From Bugula neritina (lineage: Eukaryota; Bryozoa; Gymnolaemata; Cheilostomatida; Bugulidae), in NCBI GenBank assembly GCA_964035545.1, contig OZ037767.1, positions 21,703,628-21,767,627 on the forward strand: 64,000 bases of DNA, written 5' to 3'. Shown in pieces: positions 1-11,094 of the stretch. The translations under genes were made by a program, and so were the position numbers. Position 1 is the stretch's first letter. Each line of letters starts with the position of its first letter. The notes beneath the pieces are model-generated. The model did no database searches and was not told the DNA's origin. It saw nothing but the letters and a program-made list of their open reading frames with translations.

Positions 1-3000
1 CTTGCATTTCTCACCATCAGCACAATTCATAGTGCATAGACGCGCACACTGCACACAAACGGGTGTAAATCAAATTTACAAGTAAGCCAATATTAGAGAG
101 TGGAGGCAAATACCCACATGTTCTCCTTGCCATGAGTTGGTTCTTTCTTACAGCAAAAAGAAAACTTAGCTAGACACAACTCATCAGCCACGATAGTTGG
201 GTCAGTGATGGACCCCTGTTCACAGTCACCTTCCGGCATGCTCTTTCTGTAGTCCTTACCAGCCTGACAGCATTTTCCTACAGCACATCAACATAAAGTA
301 ATGCAAATCAGGAACTAAGCTAACAAGTACTTGCCAACAATTTGAGTAAGAAGAGAGGTACAATCAGGTTAGCCTACTATCTTTCAAACACTTACTAGAG
401 TTTTGCTTATTAGATTTTGATTTGGCAAAAGTCACTTCTAGCTTTGCCTGCTTCTCGTGTATTTCAATCTGTTGGCCAGTTTCATCTGGTATTTCTGGTA
501 TTTCCTCATCCAGCTCAAGCTCAACATTCCTGTTAATTTAAATATCAACTTTCAATAACATTAATTGCTATCAAAAAGGGGCGGAGAGGAGGGAACAAAA
601 GTATGTACTGGACATACCATGAAATTCCCTCACTATACTAAACTTGTTCATATAGCCAAGTAGATACATAATACTTACATAGATAAATCGTCCAACTTAA
701 TGTTCTTTCTGCTTGATTTACTATTCTTGTTTTTGGTAAACTTCTTGTTACTCTTTTTAGAATGAGACAATTCCTTTTTGGGAGTTGTCTTCACTTTACT
801 GACTGCTTTTTGCCCATGAGTCATCTGTTTGTAGCTTGACTTTTTATTCAAAGCCTTCTTCATTCCATGTTTTTTGCCCTTTCCCCTGGAAATAGAAATA
901 ATGACATAAGACACACTAAATAGAATATACTCCTGCAACCAGTTGATAAACGATTTATAAATGCAAGTTGCCTACCCCCATGGCCAAGTAATCCAGTCAA
1001 AAGTAAAAATTAATATCTAATAATCACATATCTTGATCTATACCCAGGTTGTGTGACAAATTTAAACAATTTGATTTGCTGAGATATTAATAAGTTTATG
1101 AATGTTGCAGCTACCTGCAGGTGTCAAAAGATGTCATTATAGAAGCACTGATTGGTTAAATCATATTCACTATCTCCAGTAGACTAACCAAACCTAGTAG
1201 TTTATTTATGTTGACTTCTTTCAGTAAACAAATTTATTTATACAGGCTGGCTGATGTTAGGGAAGTTTTGCTAATTTTAGCAAACAACCCTAAAGCTAGA
1301 TTTGGCTTGTCTCCAACATTTTCATCACAAGACATTAATTTTGCAAAAATAGACACCATAAATACATTGTTACCATGCACCGTATTGATAGTAACAGAAG
1401 GTGAGATTTTGATTCGTGGCTATAAAAATTGAAACATATCAAAGCATCTAAAATCAACCAGACACCCTAGAGCAGGCAGGGGTGGGCAAGAGAAGTAGAA
1501 ACTGTTTTGCACATTCTGATTAGCACAGCATAGGCTTGATGGAAAATTACTTTATTATAATAAAATTTAATAAGTGTACAATCTTGTGGCCCTTCGTTTT
1601 GTCCGACTTCTAAACTTGATCCCCATGCAAAAGAAGTTGCCCCCCCTGCCCTAAGTTGAATTATATTAGATCTTATCTCATATTTATGACTTAATTAGAG
1701 TTTACTAATATAGTGATAACACTAACAGGATCTGCGTACAAGCTATTATTTATACTGTAAATTAAGTAGGCTACACACATACAACACATTAAGTATACAC
1801 ACCGCTTCTTATCTCCTCTGATTTTTTCACAACACTTGGCATGTATTTGCATGCACTTCTTGGAAACAGCAGAGCCTTTGAAATTCTTAAACACTGCGCG
1901 TGGCAGATAACATCTTTTCTCTGGCATCATTTCCCCAAAGATTATTCCAGTGGAGCAGCACAAACTGCTGTTCTTTTGATCTAAATAATAGTATGCACTT
2001 GGACTTTGGAATTGACTGTACCACAGTAAAATGACTCATTGCTCAGATTTGAAGAATAAGGTCAAAAAAATTGCAGTGCAAATAACGGAAAGGTTCAACA
2101 AAATCTTAAAATGTATAAAACTTGGGACATTTGCTGAATTCTGCTGATATTTGGCAGCATAACATAAGAGGTGAGATTGCTTGATATCTACACATGCATT
2201 ATTTATAAGACAAAGCAATCATATATGTCTCTAGCAAGTGGCAACTATAAGTACTTTGCTGCAATTGGATGGAGGCACCAAGAATCTTCACTGCTTAGAA
2301 TCTAGATTGTGCAATGTTGCAGTAACTAGATAGATAAAAATAATTAGCTAGATAAAAATTGTTGGTTTGCTCTACTTTTTTCCAGTGTGTCTTTAGCGCA
2401 TATTTTTTCTTAGGAGAATTATTCACCCCTTGAGCTTTTTCCTGTTGTACTCATTAGGCCTTGAAACAAGCCATTAAGGAGTACCACTGCCTGCTACTTC
2501 CTTGTTATCAGTAGAGAGAGCAAATTTTGAAGTCATGTGTGGTGTACATAATTTAAATATATTACTTTCTATTTAAACTTTGAAAGCAGTTTTCTGATTT
2601 GATGGTTAAAGTGCTATGAATTTTGAGCTTTTATATTGGTATGCAAAAAGATTGTTAAATAATCGAAATTCAATATATTTATCATAATATATCACAGCAT
2701 TAAAAATGAATACATAATTTTTGCTTAGCACTCCGTATTTTTTGAAGTTATCATTTCTTTCTTGAATGGAACAGCAATATAATATAGATGTGCCAAAATA
2801 TGAATTAATGCAGACTTTGAAACTTTTCAGACAATAAATGCTGACTTCTCCAACACATGTTACTTTTTATTCAAAGCAAAGGTTTTAGTGACATTGGGCT
2901 TTGAAGTTATAATACGATAGAAATTTATTTATTGAATGATTAGACTTCAACATCATTATCACAAGATGAACACTAGCCAACTTCGACCAGGAATCTTGTA

Positions 3001-4697
3001 TGCAGAAGGTTAGTCAGCTGTGAAATGAAAACTAGAGTTGGCTTTATCTAAGCCTGGGCTGTCCAACAGGTGGCCCCAGGGCCAGATGCGGGCCCCCAGC
3101 CTACATTTACGTGGCCCTCAAAGGCATAAGAAATAAAATTATTTTTCAAACATATGAATTAGAGTGGAAAACCATCTTTTAAATGTGCTATTTATACTAG
3201 TGTGTCACTTACTGGTGCACTCTGGAATTCACAAAGTTTTTGATTGTAACAGCCTTAAGACTTTAGACAAGAAATTTACACGTTACTCACCTTCAATCTC
3301 CTCAACTGTTGAGTTGGAAATCAGACTATCGGCCAAGTCACTTATTATTACATCATCTAAGTCAGTTTTGTCATCTTTCAAGGCTACAGCCACACGACTC
3401 TTTAATTTCAACATAACCATGTTAATCTGTAAATACAACTTTTTATATACGTACATCAACTATAACTTCAATATACTTCTATTATCTACAGTAGGTAGGT
3501 CTCTATAGCTTAGTTCAATTTAAATTTTCAACAGATTTTGTTTAAACATTAGTCAATCATCAGCAAGGTTTAATTTGTTGGAGCTGATGAAGAAATATCA
3601 ACATATATGATCTGTAAATTGAAGCCAGGGTTGTTTAGATGACAGATCCAGTTCTAAGTGACACTTTTACTGCTATTATACTGATAAACTAAGTTATTTT
3701 GGTTTATTCAGTAATTCATTTAAATGAATTGATTTTTAAGCCATTAGTTGTCAAAGGTTTATGCCAAGTTCCCAGCTTCTCCAGGAAAGTAAACCGACTC
3801 ACAGCGTCGTCATCAGTCATGTTTGCCAGGTCCTCCATTTCTATCACTTCAGGGGCTGCAGGTTTGGTTAGTTTGAAAAATTTCGTTCTCATTCTGGCTC
3901 CATCAGAAAGTTTGCCACTTTTAGCTTTGCCTATAATTTAAAAGAGAATAAATACGTATTCTAATTTTATGTTAAAAAGAATTATCAGATAGACTGGACA
4001 AATCAAACTTCTTATTTGAGAAAAAAATTAGACTCCCAAGTGTTTTTTCCATTGTACTACTACCAGTTCTATCATAATCGCAATTCCAATTAATAGCAAG
4101 AAATGATGCAGCTGTATCAAAAATAAAGCCAACAGATTCTAACCTAGCATTTTGACACACTGATACAATCAAGTTGATAATCAGAAGTTTAAGGTTTGGC
4201 TGAGCAAAACATTATGATTACACTGTTTTCATTGTGTTACTATAGAAGAACCTATAATACTAATTCAGTAATTGTAATACTAGTGGACAATTTTTGGTAA
4301 TCACTATAATTAATATTATAATAATAATAGTTCAACTAGATTAAATTTTATGTTTTGAAGATATCCAACATCCAGGAAAATAAATGATAGTTTATGAGGT
4401 AGGTGCTGTAAAACTAAATCAAAATGTAATGGAAATATTGAGAAAGCCTGTGTTCTAGATTAAAAATGTAGCAAAAGTTACGCTCTAGAATTCTCTAGAA
4501 TTTCAACCCGTGCTCCAAACCAAAATATCTGCAATTTGCAATTTGGTTGACTACACTTACAGCCTACACTTTCACTATCACTATGACTATCAAAAAACAT
4601 AAAATAATATCTTGGACTTACCCAACTTTGTGGAATCTTTAGAAGAAACCACAAACAGTAACAGAGAAAGTGTGAAGAGAATATAATACCCGCGCAT
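1..4697 (-). CDS. Fibulin-like extracellular matrix protein, 5' part (8 exons, truncated at window edge)
   Basis: Exons on the minus strand, 5' to 3': 4697-4622, 3930-3803, 3399-3291, 1980-1803, 885-679, 529-396, 277-114 and 48-1. They join in frame into 348 residues, and the gene continues beyond position 1. Residues 1-19 form a signal peptide (MRGYYILF start, Leu/Val core). Residues 25-104 are a Cys-free linker rich in acidic residues. Two anaphylatoxin-like modules follow, each with a CC...C...C...CC pattern: Cys112/113, 128, 147, 154/155, and Cys280/281, 296, 312, 319/320. Between them lie a Lys/Ser-rich stretch (about 164-230) and an acidic stretch (about 235-255). The last codons begin a new Cys-rich segment. 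A signal peptide followed by anaphylatoxin modules is the start of fibulin-1/2, which bind basement membrane and elastic fibres. The expected calcium-binding EGF repeats and fibulin C-terminal domain lie outside the window. The donor of exon 7 (TGG|gtattt) is weak and the exon 7-8 junction is the least certain. Confidence 0.75.
1473..1648 (-). mobile_element. Non-autonomous hAT-type element in fibulin intron 4
   Basis: The ends carry near-matching inverted CAGGGGTGGGCAA-type termini, the usual hAT terminus. The right half (about 1550-1640, read on minus) matches a second copy at 10270-10497 over about 120 bases. It has no coding capacity. Flanking bases CCCTAGAG and CCCTAAGT could be a decayed 8-bp target duplication. 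Confidence 0.65.
3055..3130 (+). mobile_element. hAT-like terminus fragment in fibulin intron 3
   Basis: A GC-rich island (GGGCTGTCCAACAGGTGGCC then GGCCAGATGCGGGCCC) sits in AT-rich intron. It has the look of the 'viewed-as-GGCC' ends of Charlie-like hAT elements. No second end is visible, so it is probably a remnant. Confidence 0.4.
4443..4545 (-). repeat. Dispersed repeat family R1, copy A (partial)
   Basis: It shares the CTGTGTTCTAGATTAAAAAT end and the TTTGGTTTGG...GGGTTGAAATT core with copies at 6931-7060, 8514-8650 and 37471-37572. It lies in fibulin intron 1 and lacks the GAGCAGTAG end of the family. Confidence 0.7.
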
Positions 4698-4900
4698 TGT
4701 GTAGGAATCTGTTATCGTTAAAACACTGCAACTTCAGTGTAACAAAGCCGTGAGTGTTATCAGAGAGTAAAACAGGCTCCGCTGATGTGCCGCCTGTGAC
4801 TACAGCTCTGAACGAATAACTGACACTTTCATAGAGTTCACTCGCTACGTCACAGTTTATTTACACAATAGTGTTTATGATTGGTTGGTGCTCTCCGTCT
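4698..4900 (-). promoter_or_regulatory. Putative promoter and 5' UTR of the fibulin-like gene
   Basis: The bases just upstream of the start codon hold several CpGs (4690-4860), rare in the surrounding DNA. An inverted CCAAT box (GATTGG) lies near 4878-4884 and a TGACGTAG CRE-like half site near 4843-4852 on the minus strand. No TATA box was recognised. Inferred from position and composition. Confidence 0.35.
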
Positions 4901-6930
4901 AAAATACACTGCTTATACGGAACTGCTCCCTTGTATGCTATCTAGCTCAGCCACTACTACAGGCTGCAGTTATAAGAAACCATTACTAAATCAATTCAAC
5001 ACAAAGAAATCATTTTTCATGATTATATGGATGGTTTTCAAGTGTTGGATCACAGCAATGATACAACCAACATTGTTGATTAGGATGTGCTCCTTTTGTC
5101 ACTCTACAATTAAATACCAAATGTTGAATTTTTAGATGTTTACTGTAAAAGCTGTAAAAGCTCTCCCTCTGTACCTCACGGTTCCTTTCTTGCAAAATTT
5201 CTTAGACCACGAGAAGGGCCAAAACCTGTTTTGTGGCTTATTTATGTGCGTGTGTGTGTGTGTGTGTGTGTGTATATAGGGACAAAATAACCAAATCTAA
5301 TAGATCCACCAGTTAAATCTGTTATTTTACTATGAAACGAATTGGGGTGAAATCTGGAGTGAGTTTGCACTAAGTATTTCAAAATCTGAAATTGGTTGAA
5401 TTCAAAGATTTGCAGCAAGCCAACTAACTTTTTTAAACTTTTGTAATTCAATAATAACGGTATAACCACTGCTTACAAACTATAACATTCAGAATTGTTA
5501 TCAAAGTTTCAACATAATTTAGTAAATTACTGTCTCAAGTCAATGTAATTATACAGTCATACTCTTGTCAGATAAAGAATTTGCTGATAACAAAACCATG
5601 TTTGTAGAGTTGAATCACCAACTTGAAATAGCTTAGGAAAAGCAGGAGTTGGCCTTACGAAACAATAGATTCATGCTTCAACTGCACACCATATGAGCAA
5701 TCGTATTGAACTAGTAATTTGCCACCCACAAACTTATGTCACTGGTAAAACTATCCAAGATTTTATTACTTGCGTCTGTTTTCAATCAGAGCTGTTGCTT
5801 TGAATTAGTTACTTATTTGCTATCTAAATTTCGAGTGGAAACAATACTACCCTTGAAAGATATCTTTATAGGACCTTATGCCATATCTGGTTACTGAATT
5901 ATTCAAGTAATAATATTAATCAAAAGTGGCACCATCTGTACTAGTCTCTTTCAAATAAAATCTTGTGAGTACAGCTTTGATGAGAGCTGAGTGCATCCTC
6001 AGCCTGTCTTGCTAAGTTAACTCTAGCAAATAAGAGCAGAAAACGAGGTTTTCGAAGAATTATTCCCAAATGAAAGTTTGGTTGCAAATAAACGGAAAAT
6101 TGAAGCTATGCTTTGTTCAGTGTTATACTTATAATAGATTATTACGGTACGTATACAATACAGCCTTAGGTGATAAGCCTGCACTTGTTGAGCTGTAGAA
6201 AGCCAGTTTACGGTTGCAACTTAAATTAATAGAAAACACATTTGTTGCCTATCATTCATCACATATGCATAGCCTTCAATTATACACTCCAGCTGCTAGC
6301 TATGCTAAGAACTGGTAAACAAAGTATTATATAACTATATCAATTTTGAGAAGACAACTACCACCATAATCAAGTTAAGGTACAAATAATATAGAACACA
6401 ATCTATAGAGCTATTGCGTATTATAGCTATATTATACTAGGGTGTACGGTGTACCATATATTTGTATATACATGTATATCACTCTAGGGTAGGCTACCTC
6501 TATCAGACCCTATTAGTTGCCCTGTAATTACAATGTTACGTTCATCACCAGTAGTTTATGGTCAAAAACTCTTTCATGTGTACAAGCATCTATTCTATGC
6601 TATTCATACTCCTCATGATTCTACTCACCATGTATACAAGTTGCAATGGTATACTCTGCTACAAATTAATGTTATATTAAGCTACACATTGACCTTTATG
6701 CTTTAGATATATTCTGGAGATGACATAGCAGGGTGTTGGGAGTATTTATACAGGTCAGATAACTTTTGCAGCCTCTGTTAATCCAACATCATATACCTAT
6801 GATGGCTTGAGAGCTAGACAAAGTGGTGAGGTAAAGATAAACTTGAAGAAAAGCTCTGTATGCCAGTAATTCTTGGTAAAAATGCAATGCTCTCTTTAAA
6901 ATGAACAAATAATGAGACATTAATCTTAAA
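4901..6930. other. Intergenic, no gene recognised
   Basis: AT-rich DNA with frequent stops in all frames. Apart from the GT microsatellite at 5246-5273 nothing was recognised. The short open frames here show no domain and no splice-site support. Confidence 0.6.
5246..5273. repeat. (GT)n microsatellite
   Basis: About 14 uninterrupted GT units, seen directly. Confidence 0.95.
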
Positions 6931-7060
6931 GAGCAGTAGCAGAGAAATTGAGATAGCCTAAATTCTTTAAATTTCTTTACAAATTTTGGTTTGGGGCTCG
7001 GGTTGAAATTCTTGCACATGGCATAACTTCTGCTACATTTTTAATATAGAACACAGGCTT
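6931..7060 (+). repeat. Dispersed repeat family R1, copy B (full-length)
   Basis: It runs from GAGCAGTAG to AACACAGGCTT, about 130 bases, with a central TTTGGTTTGGGGCTCGGGTTG. It aligns to copy C (opposite strand) over the whole length. No terminal inverted repeat or tail is evident, so the class is unknown. Confidence 0.75.
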
Positions 7061-8513
7061 TTCTCAATTTCTCCATTACTACACCTAATGAGAAAGCTGC
7101 ATGGAGTAAAAAGAGACATGATGCGGAGGTAGGAGCAGGTGCAACTTGCCTTCTAAGTTTGAAGATACCAAAGTTAATGCTTTTCTCCTTAGTTTACGAT
7201 ATAAACTATATAAAGGGCTAAAAGACATACCACGCTATTTACCCTCGTCATAGCTGTCAAGTTTGAGTACAACGTGTACTATCAGATGGAACAAACATCC
7301 TTCAGCTGGCAAAAATTGCTCTGGTTTTATTACTTGGTAAATGGTTATCCAGATGTAATACCATCTGATAGAGCAGTGTTGGCAGCGGTCACGACCTTTT
7401 ATTTGATGTTTGTGGTTTTTTAGTGAATCATTGCAACAAAGACCAGCCTGATTTTATTCAAAGCCCTGGATAAAAAAAGAATAGCCACAAATTATACATT
7501 CTGTTTGAAATTTTTCTTAGCAGAATGGGGAGTGCAGTTACCCATCTTCTCCAACCAGTTTCATAGAAGGAAACTATGCAATCTGCTTTTCAAATCATCC
7601 GATTGTTTTTCTGATATCTGCAATAAAAGTTAGAAACATGCAAGTGAAGAGATTTAAACTCTTCAATGTGGTCACTAGTTTGTAGCTGACAATGACAAAT
7701 CAGATTTCCCCACATGTGATGTTATTGTAAATAATAACCCTATAAGTACTCCGAACATATTATATTATGGGGCAGAAAAATTTTCCGTTGAGTACAAAAC
7801 TGGTGGTGTCCATTAAACTCAGCTTATGGTCTGCCACTTAGATGTACATTGTTTTATTTCACAGGTGGGCAGCTCATGTTACAAATATTTGATGACACTA
7901 CGCTGACATATGCATGTGTGCTTTTAAGGATTGAGGACTTAATTGCACATCTCATTCTTACTCTACTCATTTTCATAGAGTTTGTTGTGGCAAAGAAATG
8001 CAACAAGTACTTCTCTTGCTATATAAATTCTCTATTCAAAACAACTGTTGAAAAGCTCAAAATTTGGTCAAATACAATATTTAGAAATTTTTTTTGAGGA
8101 GTCAAAACAAACTCGAAACAGTGACACCCGACAGCATGCTTTGTTTTTTTGATATCTTGTGTTTCCAATATTGGAACCAAGCAAGGACTCTACATTTGTG
8201 ACTATCTTTTGTCTCAAGTCTCACTAAAACTGGTATATTATAGAATATAGATCATGGACTGATCAGTCAGAGTAGATAAATTCGGAACATGTTGGTGACA
8301 GCCAGACACAATTAATGTATTACATTGCAGATACACTAAAAAGTAAAAGTCAACCCATGCATTTATTTCATTTTTATTTATTCAATTTTTCATTTTTGCA
8401 AGTATACCTCATTACATTCAGCTGCATTAATGAAAACATGTTACTAGCCTAAGTTTTTTGTTTTTTTTTTTCATTGTCTTTGGCTGTAGGTTGAAAATTA
8501 AAAAAGTTAAGAT

Positions 8514-8650
8514 AAGCCTGTGTTCTAGATTAAAAATATAGCAAAAGAAGTTATGTCCTCTCGAGAATTTCAACTGGCGACTCAAACAAAAATTTAAGAA
8601 AAAAATTGAAGAACTTAGGCTATCTCAATTTTTCTACTACTGCTGCTAAA
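8514..8650 (-). repeat. Dispersed repeat family R1, copy C (full-length)
   Basis: Read on minus it goes from GCAGCAGTAGTAGAAAAATT to AACACAGGCTT and matches copy B end to end with scattered substitutions. Confidence 0.75.
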
Positions 8651-9816
8651 TGTAAAAATAAATAATAATGTAAAGATGGATTGAGGTGTATGATTGAACT
8701 AAATTGAAAACAGTCACTGTCACCGACAGACCGCTATATGATGATGATAATGATGATGAGGGGTTTTACTCAGTAGACTATAACAGTTAACTACCAAGTA
8801 AATTTGTGTAAACATTTGGGTAAACTGTGGGATTTGTAAACCACTGCTTATATATTCAACATGTTTATATGAGTCATCAGCTGGAAAGAGCTTTATAAGT
8901 TACATGTAAAAACAGTTTTCTATCATCAAATTATTGCATCAGCTGGGAGAATAAGTTTTATCTAAAGAAAACAAATTTTTCTGTTATAATTTCATAATAA
9001 CTAAACCTGATGAAAGTTTGTATACGCAGGAAATGTTGTTAAATCCTCACTTATTATTGCAGAATTTTCTCTCCTTTTGATACCATTTTATAAGCACATT
9101 ATTGTTAACAATAACATAAGATCACACTCTGTGTGCTGCCACCACATTATATTACCTCTGGTTATAGGTGTGAATAAAGTGTAATTCTCTGTTAACTTTG
9201 GTTTATAATATAGTTTATTGTATTATATTTTAGACAGACAACTTCTCATGGTGCGAAGTTCTGACTAGCCAAGTAGAAAACTGAGTTACATTCTATTCTA
9301 TGCAAATATGGCTGGTAGCTCACTTGTACAGTTTACTAGTATAGCTGCATCCTGGCCTCTATGTTCAGCGGTAGATACAATACAAATCTGTAGCTTTTTG
9401 TAAAGTGCAATTTTTTTTGGCAAAAACTAGTAAAACTATAAAATGTCTGATCAACAAATACATCCCACTGAAAATTAGAAACTTAAATTAAATACAGATG
9501 CTCACCGGTTTACCTGCTAGTTGTGCCAAACTCAAAGCTAGATTATATTAAGGATGCTGGACTTTAACACAGCTGGGAGCTTTTGCTTATTGAATAAAAA
9601 TCAAACTAAATTATGAAAACTTGTAGTACAGCAAAGCAGACATGAATAAAGACAGTACGTATGTATAGTATCATAATTGAAAATTTAAGGAATACCACTT
9701 GTATTTTGTTCATGCTTACATCACAATAACACTGCTTTGCTGAGAAAGAATGGAAATGGCTAGCAGATGCTAGTAAAGTTCAAGAGTAGATAACTGCTAG
9801 AAAGAAAGTTGTTATA
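8651..9816. other. Intergenic, no gene recognised
   Basis: Nothing identified beyond a short ATG/ATGATG-rich simple stretch at about 8738-8760. Confidence 0.55.
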
Positions 9817-9940
9817 AGCAGCTCTGAGTTGGGGGTGACTGAGTGCAGTAGTTTGGGGTTTTCAAGTTTGGAGTTGAGAGTTTAAGTTGGAACTTTGAGC
9901 CCCCCAAACTATGTCACATTCAGTCAACCCCAACAGCTAC
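9817..9940. repeat. Foldback element (imperfect inverted repeat, arms about 40 bases)
   Basis: The left arm begins GTTGGGGGTGACTGAGTG (9828) and the right arm ends with its near complement CATTCAGTCAACCCCAAC (9934). TTTGGGG and CCCCAAA close the inner part. The arms differ at a few positions. Likely a small decayed foldback transposon or a stable RNA hairpin if transcribed. Confidence 0.6.
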
Positions 9941-10269
9941 TTATTGCAAATTTTGCTAGAAGCAGCATTTAGTTACTCATGTACTAGTGATGACCTTGTA
10001 GCTGGTATTCCTGGTTTTGCTGTTCTCAGTATCAATATTTTGGTATTTGTTTTTGTAGCCTCAGCTCATCAACGTTAAAATTGGCAGTAGCTTTGGTAAT
10101 CAAACTGCACTAAGTTTCTTCTGTTGTTGAATGAAGGCATGCAATAAGGTATAAGTCATCCCATAATATTGTACTGACCAACATAGAACCAACAAATTGG
10201 TACCAAATTATATAATATAATTATGCAGACAATTGTTATATCTGCACATATGTAGGTGAAGTTTCAGAA

Positions 10270-10497
10270 TCAAATGATTCTTTTGCATGAGGGCCGAGTT
10301 TAGAAGTCAGCCAAAACAACCGGCAATATGATTGTACACATGATTAAATATTATTGTAATAAAGTAATTGGTTACCAAACTTATATGCTACTGTGCTATA
10401 ATCCGTTTTTACTCATCTTAAGCATCAAAAGGGCCGGCCACTGAACAATGGGTAAAGGGCCACGGGCAGCTCTGGGGCTCCCAGTTGCCCACCACTG
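10270..10497 (+). mobile_element. Non-autonomous hAT-type element, second copy
   Basis: The right end reads CAGTGGTGGGCAACTGGGAG on the minus strand, a hAT-style terminus. The left two-thirds match the element at 1473-1648 in reverse, including GAGTTTAGAAGTC and GATTGTACAC. The left terminus has decayed. Confidence 0.6.
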
Positions 10498-11094
10498 CTC
10501 CAGAGTGTACTGGTTTCAAAAAAATAATTTATTGTCACCATTGACTGCTTTAAGAACTCTTGCCTCCTTAGTCTAGAAAACTAAACTTTGGCTTGCTAGA
10601 TTGGCTCCTGTAGCTGATTGGTAAATTTTTTATAGTCCTGACACTTTTATATATATTTCTAAAATGATTTTGTATATTATATAGAATAGCCAGAGAACCT
10701 CACTACTAAGCTTATGCAACCCACTGCAAGTGAGCAACCCACTCAATGCTAAGTTAACCAAAAAGTCCAAAAGCTATTACAAATCAAAGCATTGCTTACT
10801 GTTTGTTAATGTAAAATCTTTAGTTTTTTAGACTTATTATTCAGAAATTTTGCTTCAGTTAACACAGCACTGAATTATGGAAGTAAAGTGCACCAAGCCA
10901 AGGAATGTGAGAGTTGTTCTTTTACATTAGGTACATCACCACCATGCTATGTCTATGGAAGAGGCAGTTCGAGTGCTGACCTAATAAGCACAAAGTCAGT
11001 AGTTCAAGTAGAAATACCAGAGGTGATGCTAGGAAGAGCATTCAGTCTTAATTACTCCCGTGCCACACCAGAAAATAGCCCTTTGCCTGATTAA

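Noticed and set aside
10888-11094. 68-codon open frame on plus
   Set aside because: It contains GATGCTAGGAAGAGCATTC-like sequence that resembles a common decayed retroelement tail, starts at a non-ATG codon and has no splice or domain support.
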